Positions 21,719 to 34,011 of a DNA stretch of 64,000 nucleotides are shown one piece after another (the first letter of the stretch is position 1; each line of letters opens with the position of its first letter). Source of the stretch: Thozetella sp. PMI_491 (Eukaryota > Ascomycota > Sordariomycetes > Chaetosphaeriales > Chaetosphaeriaceae); contig MU270028.1 in the NCBI GenBank assembly GCA_021432635.1, forward strand, positions 544,420-608,419, given 5' to 3'. Made by a program: the position numbers and the translations under genes. The notes under the pieces are model-generated. The model was given only the letters and a program-made list of their open reading frames with translations, was not told the origin of the DNA and searched no databases.

Positions 21719-24699
21719 TCACTGCGCGTACAGTCCCAATCCTCCTCCTCCAGCCTGACTTAATGAGACAGGTGGTATTTGGACCAAAGCCTGGATGCTA
21801 TCACGGCTCGGATTAATGCTTCCAATCAACATGGAGCATATATCGCCTGTTGCGGGCGTCGTATCCACGATATCGCTCCAAGGGGTTAGCCAGGTATGAT
21901 GGATCGAGAGGCGCAGGAGGCTTACCATTCTTGGGACTTTCCGAAATCGACTAGATACTCGAGATGTCTCTTGCCCTCTGGACTGTCGCCGAATCTGATG
22001 AACTCTACCATAACCTGGGTCCGTTTCAGCTTTTCTTCCTTTATGTAATCTATGAGCCTCTTTATCGGGGTTTGAAGTCCAACTGCTCCATTTGAGTCCA
22101 CTCCCCACTTCCCATCGGTGAACACAACCAAGCTGATGGGGTCCGGTGCCTTCACATTCTCCGATGAAGAAGCACTGGCTGAATTTCTGCGCGCTGGTCG
22201 ACTCTCAAGCCGAGGGATGACGACCTGGTCTATAAGGTTACTGAATCGATCCTCAATGAGGCATCCCATCTGGCTATATATGCATTTAGACAACACTCTA
22301 ACGAGCGGGCTGACGCGTGGACCTTGGTGGATCTTCCCGTTGACATTCGAGTCCATTATGAGTGAGATGCTAGCCTCCTTCTCAAAGGTTAAGATTTTGG
22401 CGAGGGTCGTGAAGGCTTGGATCACCATCCCGGAATGTTCTTCCATGGTACTTGAGTTGTCGACGAAGAATATATGATCTCGCCCGACTAGACTATGATT
22501 TAATCTTCGGATGATGCGATGGTGTTGGTCGTTATTCAGGGGACCCTGTGCTTTCCATTGTTTATACCAGCTCCAGGCATCTTCCAAGCTCACCTGAATC
22601 TCTGTCGCCGTCTCGAAAGCGGAGATGGAACTTAACGCAGGGGAGCCTGGGATGGGATTCATCGGCGCGTTGAGGAACGGGCTGCGAGTTTCTGAAGCAG
22701 AGGCAAGGCCTTCCATAGAGTCACCTTGTGTTGGGCTCCAGGCTGATGACGCGGAGCTCGGGTTTCGGCTATGATTTGACTGGATGGGGCGGGGACCAGG
22801 ACGCGGGGGCAGCATTGGGCTAGCCGGGGGATATTTGGATCTTGGGGAGCGGAGGAAGGTATCGCCGTGGTCGGGAGAAGTCCCAGCGCTAAATGCGGTG
22901 CTGTCATCGAATCGCTCTCCCTCTTGGTCGTCTGACGGCGACACTGATCCGCTGAACTCGCTATTGGTGGTTCTCAATTTTGGCAACCCGGACTTTTGGA
23001 CAAATCGTTCGTAAAGGTTGTTTGCACTCCGTCGCTTCTCCCACTCGCCAATTAGCATGTGGGTCTCGATTAGGCCGAGGACTTCAGGGGTAAGCTTGTC
23101 CTCCGGCAAACAGGATAGGCGAATTTTGTCGTGCATCGCATCTACGGCGCCCAGACGACTAACTCCGTCGTGGAAACATCCAAGATGCCCTGGGTCTTCA
23201 AAGTTGGGCACCAGTTTCGCAGCCTCGACTCGCAAATCAAAATAGGCTTCTCTACCGGTAGGGCCAAACATTACCCAAGCAGCCGCGTCGCTCAGGACAC
23301 AGCCGATCGAAAATATGTCAGCTTGGGTAGGAATTCGGCTTGGGAGGTTAAGCGTATATCGTGCGTGGTGGCTGCACTCTGGTGCCCCTAATCAACTTAG
23401 CGACACGCTTCACTTGAATATGCTAGAACTATCACTTACCATAAGTTTGATTGCCATGACGGTCCACGCCCATCTCGTTTGTATTCTCGGCCCGGCCCAC
23501 CCTAAAGTGGCTATGCCCGAAGTCGGCCAGCTTTGGGCAGAAATCGTATGGCGAGCCGGAATATCCTTTGCTGAGGATAATGTTGTCTGGTTTGATGTCT
23601 TGGTGAATGCTATCACAGGTGTGAGCGGGATGTAGGTCATAACTGAAATCTCTGATAGGTTCCTACCCTCGGAATTCCCCTGACGACTCGTCGCCATCAC
23701 GGAGTTGAAATGATTCATGCACGCAATGCAACCCCTTCAGCACCCCAAAGAGACCGTTCCAAAATAAATGGACGTCTTCCGGCGTTTCGGGGTGAGGATT
23801 ATTACTGAAGAACTCGAGGAGATTGCCGCCATTGGCATACTCCAAAAGGAGGTTGTAGGTTCCGTTTTGGATGAACGAGCCATAGTACCCGACAATATTT
23901 TCGTTGCGCCGTGTTTGAAGGGTTGTCAGAGCCTTGGATTCGTTTCGATATAGCCTCTCATTCTGTTCATTCTTGTATTGCTTCAACACATAGACACGAT
24001 GTTGGTTCTCGCCGTGTGACTGTCTCGCTAATCAGCTTCGGTATTGTTTCATAGCAAAGGGCCGCGGGGGAGGCTCACCCCCTCCAGTGAGTTGCAGGCT
24101 TCATCTACGCGGATTTTATGGACGTGCGCGGCGTCGCCAACTGTTATCTCCTCCTCGTCCAAGAACGGCAGAATGTGCTGCGGCTCCAGGCTGATGTCGG
24201 TCAGGAGTGCGTAGTTTAAAACGAGGGGATGAAATAGCCATTGGTGCTCGCGTATCCCACTCAGGACTTCCTTGTAGACCGGGGCTTCGAGAGGTTCCGG
24301 TATACTGGTGATGGGTAACTGGGCGTCCGAGATTTGGTGCTTGAAGAATGTCGGGATGTATTGCACCCGGTCGATGTAGACAAGAATCGAAAAGATCCTG
24401 AGAAAAAGATCTGTTACTGCATCGACTTTCACGGGAACCAGCGGCCTGTAGGCCTTGGACACCTCCTCGATTCTGGTCTTCTTCCAATATGTCTGAAGCG
24501 CGACATGGGGAATGTATGACATCGGCTCAGGGACGCCATTCCTGCCGATAAAATGCTTCTTTCGCTCTTCGACCCATGCCGCGAAATCCATGATCGGCTG
24601 AGGATTGGTGTTCTTGTAGTTGCCGGCATTTTCTCGGTTGGCTCGGTTGCCAAGAGGCAAGCTGCGGAGCCGACTGGCGACCTGTCCTAGGCTGTCCAT
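21719..24699 (-). CDS. Protein kinase fused to a von Willebrand A-like domain (920 aa)
   Basis: Exons are 24699-24079, 24019-23667, 23609-23440, 23387-21926 and 21875-21719. An N-terminal region of about 205 residues precedes a divergent protein-kinase domain: V-L-K (ATP-binding lysine), R-N-E-S-K-A-L (alpha-C glutamate), H-Q-D-I-K-P-D-N (catalytic loop with Gln for Arg of HRD), A-D-F-G-H-S (DFG) and Y-G-A-P-E-C (APE). A serine/proline-rich linker follows. Near residue 690 comes a vWA-like fold with F-V-D-N-S-S-T-M, a D-x-S-x-T metal-site motif, and later V-V-F-T-D-G-K-W-G. Exon 5 gives D-I-V-D-T-T-P-A-T-G-D. The frame is open about 200 codons upstream of ATG 24699, so the start is tentative. 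Probably a cytosolic signalling scaffold; substrate unknown. Confidence 0.82.
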
Positions 24700-25613
24700 C
24701 TCTGAGGGCACCGAGTCGTATCGGGAAGAGCTGTACGGCGCCGTCTCATAGCAGGCGCATGTCTTTGTCCCGCAAGTTCCCGCGAGTGCATGAATGACAG
24801 AAGCAAGTGCGGAAACCGGCAGATTAGGCGATGAAGAGTGGATTAGGCCTGGAGTTGGGAAGTCACGGGTATGTAATATGGCTGCAGCAAGGTGTGGGTG
24901 ACCGGGGCTAACGACCAAGGCATCTAGCCAGGCTCTCCCGACCGGTCCGTACCAAGAATGGGTTTCTACTCCGAAGGAAGCGCCGTAGGCGAGAGGGGAA
25001 TTCCGCATTATTGAGCACAATGTGCACTTTATGTGCACTTTCGTGTAACACTGGTGCTTCGCGCACACGACCTTGATTGGCCGCCACACGATGGTCTCAC
25101 GTCGTCCACGGCCTAGACCAGAGCCGGGCAACTCGAACGGCTGAAGGATCGACACATTTTTGCACAATTGCCACCTGCCACAAGAATTGCCCAGTCTACC
25201 GATGCCGGTTTCACCTAGCATGCTGACCACCACGGGGAGCAGGGTGCGACTACCTTGCCTGGCGAGACACATGGCAAGCCTACGAGGCATGCAGCGGGGC
25301 TGGCAAAGCACACGGCTATCACTAGGGAATAGCGCACAGCTTCCAAAGCCGCAGGTATGTCACACAACGTCCTTCGGCTGGTGACCTTTCATACCGGCAA
25401 CCACGACGGATTAGGTGAGTACGAAGGGTCCTGGAAGTAAAAAAATTCACACAAACGAGTCCTAGCTCGTTATAACGGCTTTCGGATTCTAAGAAAATCT
25501 ATTGCATTTGCAATGATCGAATCAGCCGAGAGATGGAATTCCCATGAGTTGGGAACAAAATGTTTGAGATATAAGCGAGGTCACTATAATCGATGAACCA
25601 TTTCCCCCGTACC
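24700..25613. other. Intergenic region upstream of the kinase
   Basis: The kinase frame stays open to about 25311 on the minus strand, with in-frame ATGs, but the translation there is cysteine-rich and low in recognisable motifs. It may be chance or a 5' exon. Confidence 0.4.
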
Positions 25614-27642
25614 CTATGCGACCTTTGATACTGAACGTAGCAGATCAGTTTCATGCACAGGAATACTCTTATCACGAGACCGGACTATTCTATAGAAGGC
25701 TCCCCAAAAAAACAGTGTAGAAGCCGTAAGTAGGAGAGAGATGGTCAGGAACAGCTGGAGGGCTGGAAGATTTGTTTTCCAATCGCCCCAGGTAGTGCTT
25801 TCACTAAAATCCCATATATTGCTGCTAAAGAGAGTCTACAATCGGTATTAGCTAGATCTTCCTTTACCTTAGCATAGGTCAGGCGCTGGTAGTAGCTTAC
25901 CGATACAAACGTAGCTGGAAGGAAGACCAGAGTCAGAATCGTGATGGCCAGCATCGAGATTGTTGCACGCTCTGTCTTGACCGCAATCCCTTCCGTCTGG
26001 ACTGCTATCTCATGCATATCTGCTGTCCACGCTTCCATCGTCCGTGCCGAGGCATCAGCAGATCGAGCAAAGTGTTCACCGACTTTCATATTTCCGTATT
26101 GAATGATTCCGAACAGCTGGCTTGGCCGTTAGTGGCTGAGTCAAAGGCTCGGTGGGACAAGGAAGTGAGGGCGTCCTACAATGTCCTTGTTCTTCTGTAA
26201 ACCGCTCAGCAAAACCTGTGCCCTGGCTTCATGGGTATCTAGATCCTCTTGCAGGATCCTCAGCTGTGGTAAGAAGCCGGAAATAGCTGCTCGAATTAGC
26301 TCTTTATGGGTCAGACCGTCGAGGCCTTCGTCACTGCTAAGGTTTGTATATCTCTCGAATAACGACGCCATGATCTTCTTATTTTGGCCAATTACCAAGC
26401 ACAACGTGTCAATATCCTCTGCGAGTTGGAGCATGTTCTGGGTATGCTCGAAGGAGAAGATGTCCTCCAGGCTGTCTTCATGAGCCGTTGAGCCGTCGTC
26501 ACAAGGTTGCTCCTGTATCGTCGAAGGACTCTCCAATTTTGTAGCCGCGGTAGGCCGGTTGCTCAACCCCGAGGTCATTCTAGAGAGATTGCTGAGGACT
26601 CTGCCACCGAAGCTCGGCGCTTGGGTGGACTGGGACATTCCTGTTGCTCTCCGTACCGGACCACCAACGGTATAGGCGGGATTTTTCGGTATCTTCTTTA
26701 CAAGGTCGTCCACTGGTGCGGCCTTCACCGATGTCGTTTGCTTCCTGAATCTCTCTTCAAGGTAGTCTATATACTCAGCCCAACCTTCAGTGCACCATTC
26801 CAAGAAAAGCAAATGACTCTCTAAGCTGGCCTCGAACAAATCGGCGATAGGTTTCTTCGCATTCGAGAGGCTCCTTGTGTAGGGCTCAGAAGAGGCCATC
26901 ACTCGTTCCCTCATCTCTTTGTTACCTTTGATGACAAGCCAAAAACAAGTGCCAAGGGCAACATCAAACGAGTGATATACTGTCGTATGCCTCAGGGGCC
27001 AAGCGTAATTTTTGTACTCTTCGCCGCTCTCAGCAGCAATAATATTAAATGCATGCTGGATTCGGAAGCAGTGCTGGTCAAGGCCTGTAGCATCAGGTGC
27101 CGCACAAGCCCGGCTGTGATGGTCTTGGAGTCTAAACCAAGCCGTGGTGGCCGCTTTTTCCCGAGTTCTAAACTCTAGGATAAAATCCAGGAAAGATGGC
27201 ATGACTTGAAGGCGAGAGATTAATTCGAATAGCATCTCTCGGGAGCAGAAGAGACGCCCCCGGGAGCCATTGGTAAACATGAATCTGCATCTCATATCAG
27301 CTATGCGGCGACGACCCTGAGCTCGGCTCGATACCGCAAGAAGGTGATTCCCTACACGAATCTGCACTGTGGATACGCTGAGCCGTCTCCAAGCCTGTCA
27401 ATAAGTCCTTCTGAGTCCGTGATCTTGACAAGAGGCTGGAATTCTAGAAAGATCACACAATATTAGTTGGGCTGTTCAATAGGGCTACATCTAGAGTGGC
27501 TCGTACCGCGACTGCTTCCCAGCAGGTCCCAAACGTTAATTATATGCTGCGTGTGTTCGGAAATAAAATACCGGTCCCCATACTGTATTAGCCGATCTCT
27601 GCATGCCTTCAGAGCATATGTGGACTTGTAAGAAGGACCCAT
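25614..27642 (-). CDS. CorA-like membrane protein (583 aa)
   Basis: Divergent member of the CorA/Mrs2-like metal-ion transporter superfamily as found in ascomycetes. Exons are 27642-27507, 27443-27377, 27290-26180, 26116-25901 and 25835-25614; all phases close. A long soluble N-terminal part contains C-R-F-M-F-T-N-G and M-P-S-F-L-D-F, typical of these proteins. Two C-terminal transmembrane helices follow: I-S-M-L-A-I-T-I-L-T-L-V-F-L-P-A-T-F-V-S (about 487-508) and L-Q-L-F-L-T-I-S-L-L-L-T-A-S (about 530-552). The canonical G-M-N selectivity motif is absent, so ion transport should not be assumed. ATG 27642 is the first suitable start; a further upstream exon is possible. It lies just upstream of the kinase gene on the same strand. 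Confidence 0.82.
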
Positions 27643-30075
27643 ATTCGTGGGGTATGTGGTCTGCTTAGAGGTGAGCTCAGTCTCGGGGCCTCTCAACACA
27701 ATTGTCAGCAGATTGCGTGGTATGACCGGGCACTTCCAAGCTGTGGCTATCGGAATCAGGCACGCTGGGCAGTATGTTTATGGTATCTCCTAGATCTCAC
27801 ATGGCTTTGAATGCGGCTTAGAGCCCCATCTAGCCATGCTCTCAAATCTGCCCATAAACCTGAGCTCGATGCATGGCCAATAATATGGCGCATCAGCCAT
27901 ATCCAAGCAAATTTGAGGCGTCCGAGCTGCGACTCCAAATTTACCCCGCAGCGGTTGAAGGAACAAATGAGGCAACGTGGGCGCACGAGGCATTCTTGGA
28001 CCAAGGCTCCAGGCTGCCTTGGTAGGAACTTGTGGAACGGGAAAAGTGCACTTTTGGCTGCCTGATCAGCACTTGGGCCGCCGACACAGCCGGCCAAGCG
28101 GCTTCACTGGGCGAGAGAGGGGGCGAGGCACAGTGAAGGGTGTAGGCATCGCAGTACAACACGACCTAGCGACGTGGACGGGATGAGATAGTCCTCCCGA
28201 GGAGAAATTCCTGTATAAGACTACCTCGAAAGCAGCTACGCTCCTCCGAGATCGAAGTACTATAATAGACCACATGTGCTAGGAGCCCAATCTGCCGGGA
28301 TGCAGCCACGTAGAAGCCCAAACCCCGCCTTGTCATTTCACATGGTCCGGGCCAGCACAGCAATCGAACAGGGCCCGACCTTGAAGGGTATTTCTCCCCG
28401 GAGAACGCCAAATACAACCCTGCACCTTCCTTACGTGTTGCTTCCCGACGATGGACCGCCTAGTCGAAATCGAAAACTGTATATCGGACGACGTTGTTTA
28501 TGTGTCTGCGCTCATGCTGGCGGCCGGGCAGGATTGCGGTGGTTAGCCAAACGAGAGCACATTCCCCCGAGTGCGCGGTAGGGGCAGCTCACCTCGTGGA
28601 GAAAACGGGGAATTTTCAGTCGGTACTTGTTGTTATCGCGAATCTAAGCGAATGGTAGGTCTCAGTTCCAAACTTGCGGTAGCGCGCGAAGGAAGTGTTG
28701 CAGATGGTCGATCGACATACCGCAACCTGGATAACCTGGCCTTGGAAGATGGTGCGCAGATACCTTTCCAGGTCACCCTGCAACAAGCGATAGGCCTCCA
28801 CGTGATCGTAAATCATTTGGCACCTTGCTCCTTCGTCTTCTCTTTGCGATTTAACATGCTACGCATCACCCCTCAAGCGCGCTTCGCACAGTTTGTATAG
28901 GTAGATAGATAGGTTCGCGATGAATATGCCACTTGGGCAGGCCCGCGGATGACGACGATGATCGCGGGGCATCCTTCTCATTTGGACGCCTGCGAAGAGC
29001 CTCATGCGTCATTGGTCGGCATCGGACCACCTAATCCCGTGCTCGACGCCTTTGGGGATGAGACACGGCACGGCGCCGGGTGCTCGCCCTTTCCCCCACT
29101 TACTGAGCAGCAGCCTCCAAAACGCGATAGACGATTTAGAGACGTCAAGGATCTCGTATATTCAACTGGAGACTTTATTTTGGAGCTAAACGAAAGTGCG
29201 GTAGATTAGCAACGATGCCCAGCATTCAGGGCACGACTTGTATTCCCCGAGAGAATCTGACGGTGCCGTCAAGCCTCAAAGTGCTATCCGTAAGCACGAG
29301 GCTAGACACAAGGACCAGGCATGCAGCAATTTAGAAAAAGAAATAAGAATAGGCTATATTAGGACATATTCCCAAATGGTTACACAAATTTGCTAATAGT
29401 TTAGAATCGTTATCTCCAGTACTTCGCTCTTTGGCATTAGCCAGGCCAAGTATACTAGGCCCGTCTGTACAGTCCCAGTCGATAACTCGGGACACGTACC
29501 TTGTCTTACATGAATGATATGTAGCTAATCATAGTCATCAAATACAATCCGAAGCAGACTACGTACTACGAGTACTACAGCACAATATCGACTGAAATAG
29601 CATCACTTGCCATAAACAGGCGAAGGTGACTTGGTCAAAGATGCGTCATGAACTCCAGAACAAAAGTTGTAAGATCGGTGGGAAGTTACCACCTGTCATA
29701 AAGGAAGCAGGGGAAGCTCGTGAACTGGCTCGGCAAGCAGCCGATCCACGAACAGGAGATCCAGCTAAGTGAGCAGTCTTTGATGGCCACGAGAGCACCC
29801 CGGTTTACTCGAGCAGCGGTCAAGCAAGCGTGGGAAACGTGTAAATAACGAGTACGAGCTCCCCTAATATAGATGGGAAGCAAGCGAGTCTTCAACCGTT
29901 TACTTCATGAGAGCTACTGTGTATCCACTCTGTTGTGACACCACCATAAAGAATAACCAACTCCATAATACATTAATCAGAGCCGAGATAATACCTGCCT
30001 TTGTTGGCCCTTTCGTTGCACATCTCCGCAAGTGGCTCGCCCCACACCGACGACCGTGTCCCTGATGGCAACGTT
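27643..30075. other. Gene-poor region
   Basis: 2.4 kb without a convincing gene. An 86-codon frame (ATG 28949 to stop 29207-29209, plus strand) has D-V-K-D-L-V-Y-S-T-G-D-F but no known motif, so I do not call it. No transposon remnant was recognised. Several ORFs overlap on both strands without codon-level support. Confidence 0.45.
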
Positions 30076-30626
30076 TCAGAGTAGCAACGGCAATGCCAGT
30101 GGGACTAGGGCAGCAACCACGCCAGCAGTCTGTCTTGGTCCAAAGGCCTTCGAGGTCGCGCCCGCGACACCGCCGGTCGACGTGGCAGGAGAGGAGCTTC
30201 CAGCGGTGAGAGTAGATGAACCGGATACGCAATACTGGTCTCCGCCACTGGACAGATAGCAGGTGTATCCCGTGGGACATGTGTATCCTGTGCTGCAGCA
30301 CTCTTCCGAGGCACCGGTGCAGCTCCAGACTTCGGAACCTACACAACAATCGCCGTTGATGCAGTAAAGATAGTCGCCGAACGCCGAGTGAAAATCATGT
30401 CAACCGCTGAATCAACATATTGTAGCACGAAGTCCAAGTCCAAGAAGTGACCCAAGTTACTCATATGATGAGGTATGAAACGGGCGGTAAGATACTACTT
30501 ACCATTCTGTCCGCATACATCTGCGGCAGTTCGTTCGTAGACGTGGTTCATAACACCGGTGTCCTCCAACTCACCAGCCAAAGCTAGAGAGAGGAAGGCG
30601 ATGAAAGTCACAAAGAAAGATCGCAT
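30076..30626 (-). CDS. Cysteine-rich, probably GPI-anchored surface protein
   Basis: Exon 1 (30626-30503) encodes a signal peptide (M-R-S-F-F-V-T-F-I-A-F-L-S-L-A-L-A) and V-C-G-Q-N. The following open frame to TGA 30076-30078 reads G-D-Y-L-Y-C-I-N-G-D-C-C, then E-E-C-C-S-T-G-Y-T-C-P-T-G-Y-T-C, a Ser/Thr-rich stretch and a hydrophobic tail L-V-P-L-A-L-P-L-L-L that suits a GPI signal. The natural acceptor for this reading would fall before 30383 (143 aa total), but the last intron bases there are GG, not AG. The nearest in-frame AG is at 30340-30339, giving exon 2 as 30338-30076 and a 128-aa protein lacking one cysteine cluster. Cell-wall or chitin-binding role is guesswork. Confidence 0.72.
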
Positions 30627-32928
30627 ATTGAAAGACCTGATATTCTTAGGTGCTGCTAGTGCTGGGGGTTGGGATTTGTAGATCGGCAATGGGGGTAGTT
30701 GCTGAGACCGTGGTTGCTCAACACTAGATGGCGAGCGACAGAGGCTGATGTTAATATACTAGATGAGATAGTACAATGTATAGCTATGCTAACATAATAT
30801 TCAAAGGGTTTCCGAGGCTGTGAAAGCAATTATTGCCACAGATGCGGCTCAACTAATGCATTGCATGCAACCCCCCCTTGAGCTGAAAGCCACACACTGT
30901 CGAAACTTCACACTATCATTCAGCTCTCGAAAGCTGACTCCTTGTTTCAGCATTAAGAAAAGCAAACATTGCCTCTGCTAGCAACCCCAGCCAGCAATAA
31001 TACCAACCAAGCGATAGTGGCTGAGCGAAGGTGGTGTACGGGGACCCGCGACTTAGCATCGAGGAACCACCTAGAAGGTAAAGTACTCGCCACGGCTGGA
31101 GTGGCTGCATTATCGGACGAAACATGGAGAGCTTATCGGTACAATTTTCTATCAAGTAGTCAACAATGGAACTTTATCGATTCGTCAATCGGCCGCTCCT
31201 GGGTAGGTACTTCAGAGTGGCGCAGCTCTGCCGTACACTGTTGCAGACCATTTCTTCAAGCCTCGCCCAATTCTTCATTACGACTTAAGTATCTTAAATA
31301 TATGACACGAAACTCAAGCTCGCTCTAAAGAACACACTGCACCTCTCTGCCACTGACAGTTTAGTTGTCAATCGAGTTCCCCAAGCTCGACGTTATTGTC
31401 CCCTCAGCAAAGTTCTATATGCCTACGTAATCTGCTGCTACGACTAGCCCACGAAATTATATATGCAGGTACACTTCTGTAGTGCTGATAGTGTGCCGTG
31501 TGGTCGGTGCGGCTAGAAAATTCTTGCCACTGCGGCTGAGAAGGCACTGCTTGCTGATACGCCTGGTGGAGCGCCACACTTTACGCGAGCCAGGGGCCAA
31601 TACTCCTCCTACCAGCCCCGTAAGTGCCTAGAAGGTTCTATTGTCTCCTGTATCATCGTCGCTACCTTTTCCACAATGGGCGGATAGATACCTCAGCCAG
31701 CCACGCCCCCGCCTTCGAGTAGGACAGATTGGCGAGGCCCTCAGCCCCTGCCGTGTCCTCCTGACACCCCCGTCTAAGACTAGTTCAAGGCGTACAAAAT
31801 ATCTCAGAGGCCACAGTCGCGATCTTATCTCACCCCGAGGCCGCCTGCAGTGGCCTCACTGGGGAGCGCCTCGTACACGGCGGCGGGTACTACCCCGGAT
31901 TTACGCCATAAGCCTAAGTCAGGGCCCGAAGGCGTGGAGCCGCCCAGCGGTAACCGCTACCTGGCTGTGCTGCGTATTATATACCCGGCGAGAAATTCGG
32001 TAGTCTACTGACATGCCGAAATGGCGGAGTCCGCAAGTTGGGAGTTTGGGGTAGACCTAAATTAAGGAATCAAGCAGTCAAGATATGATGCTCTAAAAAA
32101 GTATAACGCCGTGCATTAGCCACCCTCTATCGATTATATTAATACCAGGTGATAGGACTATCCGATTGTAAAATAGTCTTTTGAGAATACAAACTCTCCA
32201 GGAAGACTACAGTATCACTGCAATCTGCCTACTTCGGACGAAGCCGGCCATTTGACGCGGCGCATAGATGTTTATTTTGCCACCAGTTCCATTTGAGACT
32301 TCTTTACTGCAGGTATAAGTGCATAACTAGCAGTATCAGAAGGAAAAAGAACATCGGGGGCCAAGCCTGCTGAGATGCAGATGGCGGAGCGCCTGGCGCT
32401 CTTTCTCTCCACAATTCCCTACCAAAGCCTAGCACAATCACCAATGCTGAACAGTAAGTGATCGAGTATGGTCTGTCTAACCACCAATGGCCTTTTTTTC
32501 TCCTTCCCCAAAAGCATACACCCGTATCTTTTTGCTAGGCGGAACGCCCTCCAGGTCGCCTGAGGAAACGCCAGGGGCGCAGAGCGGCGCATGTGGTCCT
32601 ACGTAACCCGATTGGGTCGCCAAGCGTCCCCTGCCTTGGTTATAATATAGAGCCCGTGTCGTTCACGAATGTTGCCTGATAGGGTATGTTCGGCACCGTG
32701 AGGCCTCTAAGCCGGCGCGGTAGCAACTACAGTATATATACAGCATAAAGCTGGTAGCTATGTAAATAACCTAGTTATCGCTCCCACGGAGTAAGAGAGA
32801 AACTGCCAGGGATACTTCAGGCATCAATCTTCATTTACGCGTGACTCGACGGGAATAAACATTTTTCAACCGTTGCATTTGCGCTGTTCGGCGAACATAG
32901 CCCACTGCAAACCAAAACTTCTCCAACA
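30627..32928. other. Gene-poor region with a GC-richer island at 31.5-32.0 kb
   Basis: 2.3 kb without a supported gene. The stretch at 31500-32030 is visibly richer in G and C than its flanks and has one 120-codon frame (31641-32003) with no recognised motif. It could be the remnant of a mobile element, but I see no terminal repeats. A second GC-richer patch lies near 32520-32720. Confidence 0.4.
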
Positions 32929-33762
32929 ATGTCGCTTCGAAGGTCTGCAAGGCTCGCGAAGGCGGCGTCGCGCGCCCAAGGCAAAACCGACGAACAATCG
33001 CGGACTGGGGATCCAAATCAATTCAAGCCTTTCCCCTCTCTTCCCGCCGAGCTGAGGCATGAAATATGGAGAATGGTAGCAGCCGAAACGCCTGTATCGA
33101 GCGTGTGCATCCTGACTTTAGTGTCAAGCGACTCGCCCAGGGGCCAGAAACATGAGCCTTTAGTCGTCCATGAGCCGCGCAACAAGGCCCTTATGAGCAC
33201 GAGCCACGAGTCCCGAGAGATTACGTTAAAGGTCCACCCGACGCGAAAGTACAATCCGGAGACCGACATCCTCTATCTCAACACGGAGGGGTTCAGATAC
33301 TTCACGGACAATCTCCTTGGCCGGTGTCATCTTCCATGGGCCAACAAGGTCCGTCACCTCGCTATAAACATGAGCACCGCCTCAATCGGTGCTTTGGCTC
33401 TGCCCCACGCGATGGAGTACCTGACGTCTCTCCAAACTCTCTCTGTTGTGTACCCTAAGGCCTCGGGACAGGTGGACTGCTTCGCGGAGGTGCCACTGCC
33501 CAAGGAACCAGGTGCGGCGCTGCGACAATTCACGGAAGAGGAGATGAAGAATTTTACAATTACAGCGAACTACACATACGATACATGGCACAGCGCGATA
33601 CCTATTAAATGGAAGGCGAGTGCTGAGGACCATCTCAAGAGTGAGGAAGTATCGCTTAATCACCAATGTAGCCCGGGTAATGCAAGTCAGGTCCCGAAAA
33701 TATGGGACCACGATAATAAGAGACTGAGACTGACCTACAAAGCCCTGTGCTTCGCCTCGTGA
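32929..33762 (+). CDS. 2EXR domain protein (277 aa)
   Basis: Intronless. After a basic N-terminus comes F-P-S-L-P-A-E-L-R-H-E-I-W-R-M-V (about 35-50), the opening of the fungal 2EXR domain. Its second signature is near residue 95 (S-H-E-S-R-E-I-T-L-K) and then Y-N-P-E-T-D-I-L-Y-L-N. 2EXR proteins are a very large ascomycete family distantly resembling F-box proteins; their function is mostly unknown. No partner is suggested by the neighbours. Confidence 0.85.
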   Translation: MSLRRSARLAKAASRAQGKTDEQSRTGDPNQFKPFPSLPAELRHEIWRMVAAETPVSSVCILTLVSSDSPRGQKHEPLVVHEPRNKALMSTSHESREITLKVHPTRKYNPETDILYLNTEGFRYFTDNLLGRCHLPWANKVRHLAINMSTASIGALALPHAMEYLTSLQTLSVVYPKASGQVDCFAEVPLPKEPGAALRQFTEEEMKNFTITANYTYDTWHSAIPIKWKASAEDHLKSEEVSLNHQCSPGNASQVPKIWDHDNKRLRLTYKALCFAS

Positions 33763-34011
33763 GGCTTTTAGTCTTCGCGACAATATAAGTCACTGCTAGA
33801 TATTAAATGCCATATTATATCATACATGGCATATTCTTCTCTGCGCCCTCTCCTGGTTTCCACACACCGTCTTGTTGTTTTAGGCCCAGACTACACGGTT
33901 TAGAAGAGCGAATGATTAATGTAATGTTCGGTTCTGCGTTGATCGGTTGACGGTGGAAGGGGCCGCTGCAATGATTCTATTAAGCGAATAAGTCCTGTAA
34001 AATTACCCATG

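Noticed and set aside
24700-25311. N-terminal extension of the kinase
   Set aside because: Open frame only; the translation has no domain and no clear start. Left as a possibility.
28949-29209. 86-codon plus-strand ORF
   Set aside because: ATG to stop, but no motif, no signal peptide and no splice evidence.
29900-30349. 149-codon minus ORF overlapping the cysteine-rich protein
   Set aside because: It is another frame of the same gene; the cysteine pattern and GPI tail are in the chosen frame.
31641-32003. 120-codon ORF in the GC-richer island
   Set aside because: Arginine/proline-rich translation typical of chance ORFs in GC-rich DNA.
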